A stretch of DNA of 64,000 nt from JBDSSS01 sp963764195 (GCA_963764195.1 CAVXRG010000010.1:248001-312000), one strand, 5' to 3'. Positions 8,486 to 17,909 are shown, counted from the stretch's first letter. A program made the numbers and translations. The notes: a model not told the origin generated them from the sequence alone.

Positions 8486-8719
8486 TCAGGCCACCGCCCG
8501 GGCTGCGGCCGTGCGTCCTCGCGTGAAGTAGGCGAGCGGACCGGCGAAGCTGATCGCGATGATCGCCGCCCACTTCGCCTTGCTCCCGGCGACCTCACTG
8601 GCCGGGCGCCGGGCCAGGTCGGCCCATGCCGTTGCCGCGAGCGACACCTGCACGCACCCGGCGGTGAGGATCACCGTCTGCTGCCGGCTCGTCAGGTCGG
8701 ACCACTTCTTCTTCGCCAT
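8486..8719 (-). CDS. Small membrane protein with PLDc_N domain
   Basis: 77 residues; the ATG at 8719 is preceded by a strong GAGGAG site. The protein begins with a lysine-rich cytoplasmic segment (MAKKKWSDLTSRQQ), then two membrane helices. The motif after helix 1 (WADLARRP.SEV.GSKAKWA) is typical of the phospholipase D nuclease N-terminal (PLDc_N) domain, which occurs alone as a small membrane protein in Actinobacteria. Function unknown. Confidence 0.8.
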   Translation of the reverse strand: MAKKKWSDLTSRQQTVILTAGCVQVSLAATAWADLARRPASEVAGSKAKWAAIIAISFAGPLAYFTRGRTAAARAVA

Positions 8720-8882
8720 CGACCCCTCCTCAAGTTCTGCGGAACCTGTCACCACCGGACTAGCAGGTGCCCGCCCGGCACGTCGAGCGATGTGACGCAC
8801 GAGACGTTCTGCGCGCCGGACGCCCCGCCGCCGTGATGTCACGCTGGAGAAGCCAGGGGAACGGAATCAATGGGGAGCTCTC

Positions 8883-9590
8883 ATGAAACGCGTCATCGCC
8901 GTCGCGGCCGTCCTGGCCGCACCGCTCGCCGTCCTCCCGCTCAGCACGGGGTCCGCCGGGGCCGCTCAGCCTCGGATCTACCACACCATCGACGCCACCT
9001 CGGCGTCCGCCGCCGTCGCCGTGACCCAGGACTGCCGGCTCACCGAGGTGTTCGTCTCCTCGAGCAAGGGCAGGTATGCCGCCCAGCCCGGTCCCGTGAA
9101 CACGCAGGGGCTGACGGCGGTGTTCGTCCGCGTCACCGATACCTGCGCACGCGTGCCCCGGCAGGTCACCGCCGCGGCCGGGGGCGGAGGCACGGTCCTC
9201 TTCGAGGCGGACGCACGGAACGGGGCGGCGCTCGTCGTCGACCCGCGCCTGACGCGTGCCTCGGTCACGACGGACCTTCCCGGGACCGACGGTCAGGGCA
9301 ACCCCGTCACGGTCCACCTCGTCGCGGCGTGGACCGGCACCGGCCCCCTCGAGCACTCCACCGTCTCGAGCCACCACCACTCCGATGACGGGAACGTCAA
9401 CGCGACCGACAACAACCTGCGACGCGACGCCTCCGCCCGCGTGTCCGTCCAGGTGACAGGGCAGGCGGCGCAACTCTCGGCATCCGGCACGGACACCGGT
9501 GCGGTCATCGAGAAGACGAAGTCGCGGTGCATCGAGGTGCCCCGGCCCGGCGTCGAGGGCTTCTTCCCCTGCTTCGGCTTCCCCGGCTGA
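8883..9590 (+). CDS. Secreted protein of unknown function
   Basis: 235 residues with a clear Sec signal peptide: MKRVIAVAAVLAAPLAVLPL followed by an AGA-A cleavage region near residue 27. The mature part is beta-rich with four Cys (two near DCRL and DTCA, two near the C-terminus, RCIEV and FPCFGFPG), suggesting two disulfides outside the cell. A His/Asp-rich stretch (SHHHSDDGN) sits near residue 165. I recognise no family. A GGGGAG ribosome-binding site precedes the ATG. Confidence 0.75.
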   Translation: MKRVIAVAAVLAAPLAVLPLSTGSAGAAQPRIYHTIDATSASAAVAVTQDCRLTEVFVSSSKGRYAAQPGPVNTQGLTAVFVRVTDTCARVPRQVTAAAGGGGTVLFEADARNGAALVVDPRLTRASVTTDLPGTDGQGNPVTVHLVAAWTGTGPLEHSTVSSHHHSDDGNVNATDNNLRRDASARVSVQVTGQAAQLSASGTDTGAVIEKTKSRCIEVPRPGVEGFFPCFGFPG

Positions 9591-9732
9591 CGGCTCGTGT
9601 CCGGGCGTCGAGACGACTGACGGGAGATGAAGCCCCGGCAGCCGCGGGCGTGTCAGTCATTGCGCGGTCGTAGCGAGACCCGCGTGGTGAGAAGCGCCAG
9701 CGTTCCGCGGCTGCTGGCCCTATCCTGCGCGG

Positions 9733-10215
9733 ATGGAAGATCTGGACCGCCGCCTCGTCGGGTTGCTGCTCTCCGACGGGCGGATGAGCTACACCGACCT
9801 CGGCAGGGCCACCGGCCTGTCCACCTCCGCCGTGCACCAGCGGGTGCGTCGGCTCGAGGAGCGCGGGGTGATCACGGGGTATGCCGCCACGGTCTCCGCC
9901 GAGGCCATCGGCCTGCCGCTCACGGCCCTCATCTCCGTCGCGCCCTTCGACCCCAGTGCACCCGACGACGTGCCGCAGCGGCTGTCCTCGATCCGCGAGA
10001 TCGAGGACTGCCACTCCGTCGCGGGCGTCGAGAGCTACATCCTCAAGGTCCGGGTGACGACGCCGGCCAACCTCGAGGACCTGCTGGCCCGGATCCGTGC
10101 GGCGGCGAACGTCTCGACCCACACGACCGTCGTGCTCTCCACGCCGTGGGAGGGTCGCAGCGCCTCGGCGGCGCCGACCCCCCAGGCGTCCCCGACCCGG
10201 GACGACAGCGCCTGA
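9733..10215 (+). CDS. Lrp/AsnC family transcriptional regulator
   Basis: 160 residues. An N-terminal winged HTH (DRRLVGLLLSDGRMSYTDLG, recognition helix STSAVHQRVRRLEERGVI) is followed by a RAM/AsnC effector domain (VAGVESYILKVRVTTPANLEDLL). This is a full-length Lrp-type regulator that normally senses an amino acid. It is the nearest regulator to the lysine cluster starting at 10242, so a link to lysine or other amino acids is possible but not shown. Confidence 0.92.
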   Translation: MEDLDRRLVGLLLSDGRMSYTDLGRATGLSTSAVHQRVRRLEERGVITGYAATVSAEAIGLPLTALISVAPFDPSAPDDVPQRLSSIREIEDCHSVAGVESYILKVRVTTPANLEDLLARIRAAANVSTHTTVVLSTPWEGRSASAAPTPQASPTRDDSA

Positions 10216-10241
10216 GGTGTGTCCGCCGGCGACGCTGATGT

Positions 10242-10742
10242 TCAGGAGGGTCGCCCGATCGGGGCCAGCGACGCGCCGGTGACGGCCAGCAGGTCGGCGG
10301 ACGCCATCTCGAGGTCGAATCCCCTGCGCCCGCCCGAGACGTAGACGGTGTCGTTGCCCAACGCGGACGCGTCGAGCACGGTCGGCAGGGGACGGCGCTG
10401 GCCCACGGGGGAGATGCCGCCGACGACGTAGCCGGTGGAGCGCTCGGCGGCCGCGGTGTCCGCCATCCGCACGCTCTTGACCCCGAGGGCGGCCGCCATC
10501 GCCTTGAGGTCGAGCTGGCCGGCGACCGGGACGACGCCCACCGCGAGCCCGGCGCCGGTGTCGACGAGCAGTGTCTTGAAGACCCGCTCGGGGGCCACGC
10601 CGAGAGCCTCGGCCGCCTCGAGACCGTAGCTCGGCGCCGCTGGATCGTGCGCGTACGGGTGGCGCCGGTAGACCACCCCGGCCCGGTCGAGCGCCACGGT
10701 GGCCGGCGTCGACGGGCCCTCGGCAGAGCGCGACCGTGCCAT
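10242..10742 (-). CDS. ybaK: Cys-tRNA(Pro) deacylase, YbaK/EbsC family
   Basis: 166 residues from the ATG at 10742. The prolyl-tRNA editing-domain fold is evident: VFKTLLVD.GAGLAVGVVPV near the middle with its conserved Lys, and the GGISPVGQRRPLPTVLD loop. The family hydrolyses Cys mischarged on tRNA-Pro. It follows kamA with a 14-bp gap on the same strand and may share its transcript, but a metabolic link is not expected. Confidence 0.9.
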   Translation of the reverse strand: MARSRSAEGPSTPATVALDRAGVVYRRHPYAHDPAAPSYGLEAAEALGVAPERVFKTLLVDTGAGLAVGVVPVAGQLDLKAMAAALGVKSVRMADTAAAERSTGYVVGGISPVGQRRPLPTVLDASALGNDTVYVSGGRRGFDLEMASADLLAVTGASLAPIGRPS

Positions 10743-10756
10743 CGCGTGGGCGCGCG

Positions 10757-12199
10757 TCAGACGAGCTGCGACTCGGCGGCGGTCCGGCTCACGGCGGCCT
10801 GCTCCGTCGCGGCCGCGAGCAGCGCGTCGTGGTCGCTCGCGTCTCGCCACCACTGCTGGCCGGCCTCGGGCAGGGTGTAGATCGGGTCGTAGTAGACGTA
10901 CTCGCGCGACAGCGCCTCGGTGTCGTCGCCCTCGATCGAGGTGCGGTAGTTCTTGCGCCAGTAGGAGATGCCGCGCTCGGTGTCGTACTCCTCCTGCTGG
11001 TGGACCCACCGCTTGCCGACGTAGGGCACGTCGCAGACGATGCGGGGCGTCGCGAAGCCGGGCAGGTAGCCCATCACCCCGTGCTGGAGGTGCTGGGCCT
11101 CGGCGAGCGAGAGCCGCCAGTGCTCGGAGAACGGGATCATGTCGCACATGTAGAAGTAGTACGGCGTGATCTGCGCGCCGTCGGACAGGCCGAAGCAGAG
11201 GTCGAGCAGCTGCTCGGTCGTGTCGTTGACACCGCGCATGAGCACGCCCTGGTTGCGCACGTCGCGGACCCCGGCGTCGAGCATCGCCCGGGAGGCGCGG
11301 GCCACCGAGGGGGTGAGCGACTGGGCGTTGTTGACGTGGGTGTGGATCGCGAGCGAGACCCCGCGCTGGCGGGCCTTGGTCGCGACCCGCCCGACTCCCT
11401 CGACGACGTCCTCGGCGAACCAGTGCTGGGGCAGGCCCATCAGCGCCTTGGTCGCAAGCCGGATGTCGCGGATGTTCTCGATCTCGAGGAGCTGGTCGAG
11501 GAAGGACTCGAGGTTCTTCCACGGCATGTTGGCCACGTCACCACCGGAGACGACGACGTCACGCACGGCGGGGGTGGTGCGCAGGTAGTCGAGCATCGCG
11601 CCGTAGCGGTCCACCGGCTTGAGGTCGAACTTCAGCTTGGCGACCTGGGGGGTCGAGTTGCCGACGAGGTCCATCCGCGTGCAGTGCCCGCAGTACTGGG
11701 GACAGGTCGGCAGCAGCTCGGCGAGCACCTTCGTCGGGTAGCGGTGGGTGAGTCCCTCGGCGACCCACATGTCGTGCTCGTGGAGGGAGTCGCGCGACGA
11801 GTGCGGGTGCGACGGCCAGTCGGTGCGCCGGTCGGAGAACACGGGGAGCATGTAGCGGCGGACCGGGTCGGCGTAGAAGGCCTCGGTGAAGTCGTGTCCG
11901 CCCGCGGGCATCGGCGTGTCGGTCGACGGCACGATGGTGTTGAGCATCTGCGGCGGGATGAGCATCGACATCGTCGCGCGCTCGGCCTGGTCTCGGGCGA
12001 GGTCGTCGTAGAGCCGGTCCTCGAGCAGGTCGCCCATGAGGGCCCGCAGCTGCTTGATGTTGCGGACACAGTTGACCCGCTGCCACTGGGCGCTGTCCCA
12101 GTCTGCCTGGGTCACACCGACCCAGCCGGGGAACCGGGTCCAGTCGGGCTCCACGAGCTCGCGGTAGCGGTAGGCGTAGGGCTGCTCAACCTTGCTCAT
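10757..12199 (-). CDS. kamA: Lysine 2,3-aminomutase (radical SAM, KamA family)
   Basis: 480 residues. The radical-SAM cysteines form CxxxCxxC at Cys166, Cys170 and Cys173 (CPQYCGHC). KamA family members use a [4Fe-4S] cluster, SAM and PLP to move the alpha-amino group of L-lysine to the beta position, giving L-beta-lysine. Divergent transcription from kdd-kamD-kamE-kal strongly supports lysine rather than glutamate as substrate, since beta-lysine feeds KamDE. The 135-bp divergent region contains two GGACAAA motifs (about 12253 and 12298) on the plus strand. Confidence 0.92.
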   Translation of the reverse strand: MSKVEQPYAYRYRELVEPDWTRFPGWVGVTQADWDSAQWQRVNCVRNIKQLRALMGDLLEDRLYDDLARDQAERATMSMLIPPQMLNTIVPSTDTPMPAGGHDFTEAFYADPVRRYMLPVFSDRRTDWPSHPHSSRDSLHEHDMWVAEGLTHRYPTKVLAELLPTCPQYCGHCTRMDLVGNSTPQVAKLKFDLKPVDRYGAMLDYLRTTPAVRDVVVSGGDVANMPWKNLESFLDQLLEIENIRDIRLATKALMGLPQHWFAEDVVEGVGRVATKARQRGVSLAIHTHVNNAQSLTPSVARASRAMLDAGVRDVRNQGVLMRGVNDTTEQLLDLCFGLSDGAQITPYYFYMCDMIPFSEHWRLSLAEAQHLQHGVMGYLPGFATPRIVCDVPYVGKRWVHQQEEYDTERGISYWRKNYRTSIEGDDTEALSREYVYYDPIYTLPEAGQQWWRDASDHDALLAAATEQAAVSRTAAESQLV

Positions 12200-12334
12200 A
12201 CCGGAACCCTAACGGTAGGCATGGGTGTGGCCAAACACGTCACCATCCATCTTGGACAAAGTTTCCTCGGCCAAGGCACTACTCTGGTGCAGAATCTTCG
12301 GACAAACGCCTCACAGACAGAAGGATTCACTATC

Positions 12335-13457
12335 GTGACCGCCCCCGTCCCAGCCCGCCCCGATGGGGGCGGGAGCCCCCGCGTGTCGTCGCCCGTCGGG
12401 CTGCACCGCGTCCTCGAGCCCAGTGGGGCCGACGTGACGCTCCCGCAGGCCGCACAGCGTCTCGACGCCCGGCCCGAGCTGTGGCCCGACGAGGTGCGGA
12501 TCGGGGTCGAGACGCTCAACCTCGACGCCGCGTCCTACCGCCAGCTCGCCGAGAAGCACACGAGCGAGGGAGTGCTCGACGGGGACGCGGTGCGCGCCGA
12601 GGTGCTCGCGATCGTCGGCGCCCGCGGCAAGATGCAGAACCCGGTCACCGGCTCGGGCGGGATGCTCATCGGCACCGTCGAGCAGGTGGGCCCGGACAGC
12701 CCGCTCGGGCTCGGCGTCGGTGACCGCGTCGCGACGCTCGTCTCGCTGTCGCTGACCCCCCTCGCGATCACCGACGCGCTCGAGCGCTGGGACGGCCACT
12801 CGGAGCAGGTCCCCGCGCGTGGTCATGCGATCCTCTTCGGCCGCAGCATCGTCGCGACCCTGCCCGACGACCTCGACCCCACGCTCGCGCTCATGGTGAT
12901 GGACGTCTGCGGTGCACCCGCGCTCGTCGAGCGGGTCGTCAGTGAGTATGCCGCTCGCGGCGTCGCGCCGACCGTCCTCGTCCTCGGGGCGGCGGGCAAG
13001 TCCGGCTCCCTGGCGCTGGCCGCGGCTCGGCGCGCGGGCGCGGGCCGGCTCCTCGGCGTCGTCCCGAACGAGCGGGAGCGAGACCTGCTCGCCCCGACCG
13101 GTCTCGCCGACGCGGTCGTGCTGGCCGACGCCCGCTCCCCGCTCGGGCTGTCCGGCGCCGTCACGGAGGCCGGGGGACCGGCGGACATCACCGTCGTCTG
13201 CGTCGACGTCCCGGGCTGTGAGCAGCCGGCGATCCTCTCGACGGCCCAGGGCGGCACGATCATCTTCTTCAGCATGGCGACGAACTTCGCCGCGGCGGCC
13301 CTCGGCGCTGAGGGTCTCGCCGCCGACGTGCGGATGCTCGTCGGCAACGGCTACGTCCCCGGGCACGCCGAGGTGGCGCTCTCGCTGATCCGTGAGGTGC
13401 CCGGCGGTGCGGTCCCTCTTCGAGTCCCGCCTCGAACCGGCAGGATCGACCTCATGA
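12335..13457 (+). CDS. kdd: L-erythro-3,5-diaminohexanoate dehydrogenase, frameshifted near its end
   Basis: GTG start with AGAAGGA 10 bp upstream. The body has the Kdd architecture, including the Rossmann region TVLVLGAAGKSGSLALAAARR near residue 215; the family oxidises 3,5-diaminohexanoate to 5-amino-3-oxohexanoate with NAD+. Oddity: after HAEVALSLIREVP the frame continues without a stop straight into kamD. Reading with one base skipped at 13403/13404 gives AVRSLFESRLEPAGSTS and a TGA at 13455-13457 overlapping the kamD ATG, exactly the ending expected for Kdd. Either one extra G is present (mutation or sequencing error) or frameshifting occurs. I annotate the restored product. Confidence 0.85.
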
Positions 13458-15109
13458 GCCCCAGCCCCACCCCCAGCCCGGCCCGCACCCGCCCGCGCAC
13501 GAGCGCACCGCTGCTCGAGCTCGACCCCGACGTCGTCAAGCGCGCCCGGGCCCTCGCCCGCAAGGCGGCGGCGCCGGTCGTGCGGATGGCCAAGAGCCAC
13601 ACGACCGTGTCCGTCGAGCGGGCCACGCTGCGCCTCGCCGGCCTGTCGGGGGCGGACCACGAGCGGATCCCGTGGGTCAACCACCTCGTCACCGCCGTCC
13701 GCGACGAGGTGGGGCTCGAGCACGGCGTGACCACGCCGGTCTTCGACGCGCTGCTGCGCGGCGAGGCACCCGACCTGACGACGCTGGCCCAGAAGGCCGC
13801 CAGCGGCAACGTGTCGTTCCGGCTGCCGACCGGGCGTGAGGAGAGCGCCGCCCGGCGGGCCGCCACGAAGGGGGTCGGGGTCGGCCTGAAGAAGGTCGAC
13901 GCCGCCCGCCGCGACCGCGAGCGTCTCGTCAAGCGGCTGGGCGACCCGAGGTCCAAGCCGTGGATCTACCTCATCGTCGCCACTGGTGACATCTACGAGG
14001 ACATCCCGCAGGCTCAGGCGGCAGCCCGGGAGGGCGCCGACGTCATCGCCGTGATCCGCTCGACGGGCCAGTCGCTGCTCGACTACGTCCCCGAGGGTGC
14101 GACCCGCGAGGGCTTCGCCGGCACCTATGCGACGCAGGAGAACTTCCGGCTGATGCGGGCGGCGCTCGACGACGTGAGCAAGGAGCTGGGCCGCTACGTG
14201 CGCCTGACGAACTACGCGTCGGGCCTGTGCATGCCGGAGATCGCTGCCCTGGCCGGCATGGAGCGTCTCGACATGATGCTCAACGACTCGATGTACGGCA
14301 TCCTCTTCCGCGACATCAACCCGGTGCGCACCTTCGTCGACCAGCGCTTCTCCCGCCAGGTGCACGCGCGCGCCGGCATCATCATCAACACGGGGGAGGA
14401 CAACTACCTGACCACCGCCGACGCCGTCGAGGCGGCCCACACGGTGACGGTCAGCCAGCTGCTCAACGAGCGCTTCGCCAAGGAGGCCGGCCTCGAGGAC
14501 TGGCAGCTCGGCCTCGGGCACGCCTTCGAGATCAACCCCGAGCTGCCGGACTCCTTCCGGATGGAGCTCGCCCACGCCCTGCTCGCGCGCCAGCTCTTCC
14601 CGAACGCGCCGCTGAAGTGGATGCCGCCGACGAAGCACATGACCGGCGACATCTTCCGCGGTTACCTGCTCGACGGCTTCTTCAACCTCGTCGGGGCGAT
14701 GACGGGCCAGGGGATCCTCCTCGTCGGGATGATGACCGAGGCGGTCGTCACGCCGTTCCTGTCCGACCGCGACCTCGCGCTGCAGAACGTCCGCTACGTG
14801 ATGAATGCCGCGAGCGGTCTCACCGAGGACTTCCACCCCCCGCGCGACGGGATGATCCAGAACCGGGCCCGGCACGTGCTCGGCGAGGCGGTGGACCTGC
14901 TCGAGCGGATCGTCGAGGACACCGACTCCGCCGGTGACGCCCCGCTGCTCGCCGCGATCGGCGACGGCACCTTCGGGCTGATGAAGCGCCCGGCGACCCG
15001 CGGCAAGGGTCTGGACGGTGTCGTCGTCCGGGCTCCCGACTACGACAACCCCGCGACGACCGCGCTCGACGCGGGCAACCCCGCCACCACGAAGGGGGCC
15101 AAGCGATGA
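13454..15109 (+). CDS. kamD: Lysine 5,6-aminomutase alpha subunit
   Basis: 551 residues; the ATG at 13454 forms an ATGA with the restored kdd stop. The core matches the KamD TIM-barrel subunit: IYLIVATGDIYEDIPQA, VIRSTGQSLLDYVPEGAT, LGHAFEINPELPDS and MPPTKHMTGDIFRGYL. With KamE it forms a B12- and PLP-dependent mutase moving the terminal amino group of beta-lysine to give 3,5-diaminohexanoate. The N-terminus is Pro/Ser/Thr-rich for about 20 residues. The stop overlaps kamE (ATGA). Confidence 0.94.
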   Translation: MSPSPTPSPARTRPRTSAPLLELDPDVVKRARALARKAAAPVVRMAKSHTTVSVERATLRLAGLSGADHERIPWVNHLVTAVRDEVGLEHGVTTPVFDALLRGEAPDLTTLAQKAASGNVSFRLPTGREESAARRAATKGVGVGLKKVDAARRDRERLVKRLGDPRSKPWIYLIVATGDIYEDIPQAQAAAREGADVIAVIRSTGQSLLDYVPEGATREGFAGTYATQENFRLMRAALDDVSKELGRYVRLTNYASGLCMPEIAALAGMERLDMMLNDSMYGILFRDINPVRTFVDQRFSRQVHARAGIIINTGEDNYLTTADAVEAAHTVTVSQLLNERFAKEAGLEDWQLGLGHAFEINPELPDSFRMELAHALLARQLFPNAPLKWMPPTKHMTGDIFRGYLLDGFFNLVGAMTGQGILLVGMMTEAVVTPFLSDRDLALQNVRYVMNAASGLTEDFHPPRDGMIQNRARHVLGEAVDLLERIVEDTDSAGDAPLLAAIGDGTFGLMKRPATRGKGLDGVVVRAPDYDNPATTALDAGNPATTKGAKR

Positions 15110-15855
15110 CCGGCCCGATCATCCGCCCCTACGGAGACACGACCGGCGACGGGATGGTGCAGGTGAGCTTCACGCTGCCCGTCCCGCACGACAAGCGGGC
15201 CGAGGGGGCCGCGCTCCAGCTGGCCCGGAAGATGGGCATCGACCCGGCCCTGCTCGTCCACGCCAAGCCGATGGGCCCGGACTTCACCTTCTTCGTCGTC
15301 TACGGCAGCTCGACGCACCTGGTCAACCTCGACGAGGTCGTCGTCATCGAGCGCGAGTACCCGCTGCTCAGCCCGAAGGATGCGAACGCGAGCATCAAGA
15401 AGGGGCTGCGGCGCAAGCTCGTCGTCGTCGGGGCCTGCATCGGCACCGACGCCCACACGGTCGGCATCGACGCGATCCTCAACATCAAGGGCTTTGCCGG
15501 CGAGAAGGGCCTCGAGTACTACCGCGAGATCACCGTGGTCAACCTCGGCGCGCAGGTCCTCGTGCCGGAGCTCGTCGAGCGGGCCCGGGCCGAGAAGGCC
15601 GACGCCGTGCTCGTCAGCCAGGTCGTCACCCAGAAGGACGCCCACCTCCACAACACGACCCAGATGTCGGCCGCCTTCCGCGAGGCCTACCCCGCCGGTC
15701 AGGTGCCGATCCTCATCGCCGGCGGCCCCCGCTTCGAGGAGGGCTCCGAGTCCCGGCTCGGCGTCGACCGGATCTTCGGCCGCGGCACCACGCCCGGCGA
15801 GGTCGCGAGCTACCTCGTCCACGAGATCAACCTGAGAAAGGGCACGCGAGCATGA
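15106..15855 (+). CDS. kamE: Lysine 5,6-aminomutase beta subunit (B12-binding)
   Basis: 249 residues. The cobalamin-binding motif DxHxxG is present as DAHTVG at residues 115-120, followed by the expected Rossmann half and the GGPRFEEG...LGVDRIFGRGTTPGE end. KamE binds adenosylcobalamin and, through a Lys near residue 124-130, PLP. It overlaps kamD by ATGA on one side and kal by ATGA on the other, giving tight translational coupling. Confidence 0.95.
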   Translation: MTGPIIRPYGDTTGDGMVQVSFTLPVPHDKRAEGAALQLARKMGIDPALLVHAKPMGPDFTFFVVYGSSTHLVNLDEVVVIEREYPLLSPKDANASIKKGLRRKLVVVGACIGTDAHTVGIDAILNIKGFAGEKGLEYYREITVVNLGAQVLVPELVERARAEKADAVLVSQVVTQKDAHLHNTTQMSAAFREAYPAGQVPILIAGGPRFEEGSESRLGVDRIFGRGTTPGEVASYLVHEINLRKGTRA

Positions 15856-16271
15856 CGAGCGGCAGCACCCCCTCCGACCCCCGCCCCCGGACCCGCGCCG
15901 AAGTGGGACTGCGGATCACGCACCGGCGCTACGTCCCCTACGGCCACGCCCACTACGCGGGCAACCTCGTCGACGGGGCCTACTCGATGGCGGCCTTCGG
16001 TGACGTCGCCACGGAGATGTGCATCCTCACCGACGGGGACGAGGGGCTCTTCGCCTCCTACAGCGACGTCCAGTTCCGCTCCCGGGTCAAGGCCGGGGAC
16101 GTGCTCGAGATCTCCGCGGAGATCGTCCGGGTCGGGACCCGGTCGCGCGAGATCGACTTCGCGGTGACCGTCGTCGGTCGGGGCAACCAGGAGCGGGGCG
16201 AGTCGGCCGCCGAGATGCTCGACCCGCCCATCGTCGCCACGACCGCCCGCGGGGTCGTCGTCGTCCCCTGA
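15852..16271 (+). CDS. kal: 3-aminobutyryl-CoA ammonia-lyase (hotdog fold)
   Basis: 139 residues, ATG overlapping the kamE stop. The sequence is a small hotdog protein: YGHAHYAGNLVDGAYSMAAFGDVATEM carries the active-site His/Asp-type region and DVQFRSRVKAGDVLEISAEI the central strand. (These two stretches are named by their ends: YGHAHY to VATEM at residues 32-58, and DVQFRS to ISAEI.) In lysine fermentation Kal eliminates ammonia from 3-aminobutyryl-CoA to give crotonyl-CoA. Assignment rests on the fold plus the kamDE context. Confidence 0.88.
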   Translation: MTSGSTPSDPRPRTRAEVGLRITHRRYVPYGHAHYAGNLVDGAYSMAAFGDVATEMCILTDGDEGLFASYSDVQFRSRVKAGDVLEISAEIVRVGTRSREIDFAVTVVGRGNQERGESAAEMLDPPIVATTARGVVVVP

Positions 16272-16340
16272 CCGCCGCCACGCCGGGCCCCGCGCCGGAC
16301 CACGCACCGGGGTGCCGGCCGCGCCGATTACGGTGAACCC

Positions 16341-17909
16341 GTGCGTCGCCTGATCCTCACCCTCGCCGGCGGGGGCCTGCTGTGCCTGGCCTTCCCGACG
16401 TTCGACGTCTGGGTGGCCGCGCCGCTGGCCCTCGCCCTGATGGCGTGGGCCTGGACCGGCTCCGGGGCCCGCCGGGGAGCCCTGCTCGGGCTCCTCGCCG
16501 GGCTGGTCTTCTTCCTGCCGAGCCTGCACTGGTCCGGCATCTACGTCGGGGCGCTCCCCTGGGTGGCGCTCTCGAGCCTCGAAGCGCTCTTCGTCGCGCT
16601 CGCCGGCGCCCTCTACGGCTGGCTCAGCCGGACAGGACGGGTCCGTCCGCTCGCGTTCGCCCTCGTCTGGGTGGTCGCCGAGGGTCTGCGGGCCCGGCTG
16701 CCCTACGGCGGCTTCCCCTGGCTCAAGCTCGCGTTCGGCCAGGCGGACTCGCCCTTCGGACCGCTGATCGCCCTCGGTGGAGCGCCCTTCGTCGCCTTCG
16801 TCCTCGCCCTGAGCGGCGCGCTGCTCGCGCTCGCCGTCACCGCACGGGGTATGCCGCTCACCCACCGCGTCGTTCCCGCCGCGCTCGCCGTCGGCCTGGG
16901 CGCGGCCGGGATGCTCGTCCCGCTGCCGACGGACGGGCCCGCCGCCCGCTTCGTCGGGGTCCAGGGCAACGTGCCGAAGGCGGGGCTCGACTTCAACGCC
17001 CAGCGGCGGGCCGTGCTCGACAACCACGTGCAGGCCACCCTCGGGGTCGCCGACGCGGTGACGACCGGGCAGGAGCCGCGGCCCGACCTCGTCGTCTGGC
17101 CGGAGAACGCGTCCGACATCGACCCGGTCCGCAACGCCGACGCCGCCTCGCTGATCACCGAGACCGTCGATGCCCTGCGCACCCCGCTCGTCGTGGGGAC
17201 CCTCCTCGAGGGGCCGGGAGAGCTGCTGTCCAACGTCTCGCTGCTCTACGAGCCGGGGAAGGGCATCGTCGACCGCTACGTCAAGCAGCACCCCGTGCCG
17301 TTCGCCGAGTACATCCCCAACCGGTCCTTCTGGCGCAACTTCAGCACGGAGGTCGACCTCGTCCGGCGCGACTTCACGGCCGGCACCGGCTCCGGCGTGT
17401 TCACCGTGCCCGCTGCGAGCGGCGGGTCCGTACGCGCGGGGATCGCCATCTGCTTCGAGGTGGCCTACGACGACATCATGCGCGACACGGTCCGGGCCGG
17501 GGCCAACGTGCTCGTCGTGCAGACCAACAACGCGACCTTCGGCTTCACCGCCGAGTCGCCCCAGCAGCTGGCGATCAGCCGGGTCCGCGCGATGGAGTTC
17601 GGCCGATCGGTGGTGCACGTCTCGACGGTCGGGCAGAGCGCCCTGATCACGCCGGACGGAACCGCGCACCAGGTGACGTCGTTGTTCACACAGGCGGTGG
17701 TCCGCGGGGACCTACCATTGCGGGACGCGACGACCGTGGCGACACGGGTGGGCGAGGCCCCGGAGTGGGCCGCCGCAGCAGCCCTGCTGGTGCTCGTGGG
17801 CACGCGTCTCGTCGCTCCCGCGACCCGGCGCCGCCGCAGGCCGGCACGGACCGGCACGGACCGGCAGCACGACCTGACAAAGGACGAGGATGACGACGAC
17901 GAAGCGTGA
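16341..17909 (+). CDS. lnt: Apolipoprotein N-acyltransferase
   Basis: 522 residues. About six N-terminal membrane helices precede a C-terminal nitrilase-like domain. The catalytic triad can be read as Glu in VVWPENASDID, Lys in KQHPVPFAEYIPN and Cys in AGIAICFEVAYDD. Lnt adds the third acyl chain to lipoproteins at the membrane. In mycobacteria this domain is fused to polyprenol-monophosphomannose synthase (Ppm1); here the synthase is a separate gene whose start lies 20 bp inside the lnt end, so the two are probably coupled. Confidence 0.95.
   Translation: MRRLILTLAGGGLLCLAFPTFDVWVAAPLALALMAWAWTGSGARRGALLGLLAGLVFFLPSLHWSGIYVGALPWVALSSLEALFVALAGALYGWLSRTGRVRPLAFALVWVVAEGLRARLPYGGFPWLKLAFGQADSPFGPLIALGGAPFVAFVLALSGALLALAVTARGMPLTHRVVPAALAVGLGAAGMLVPLPTDGPAARFVGVQGNVPKAGLDFNAQRRAVLDNHVQATLGVADAVTTGQEPRPDLVVWPENASDIDPVRNADAASLITETVDALRTPLVVGTLLEGPGELLSNVSLLYEPGKGIVDRYVKQHPVPFAEYIPNRSFWRNFSTEVDLVRRDFTAGTGSGVFTVPAASGGSVRAGIAICFEVAYDDIMRDTVRAGANVLVVQTNNATFGFTAESPQQLAISRVRAMEFGRSVVHVSTVGQSALITPDGTAHQVTSLFTQAVVRGDLPLRDATTVATRVGEAPEWAAAAALLVLVGTRLVAPATRRRRRPARTGTDRQHDLTKDEDDDDEA

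Noticed and set aside
12200..12334. Exact promoters for kamA and kdd
   Set aside because: GGACAAA repeats and AT-rich spots are visible but no -10/-35 pair with good spacing could be fixed.
10736..15109. One 1,457-residue protein covering kamA-antisense, Kdd and KamD
   Set aside because: The first 500 residues are antisense to kamA; only the kdd-kamD fusion part is meaningful and is explained by a single base.
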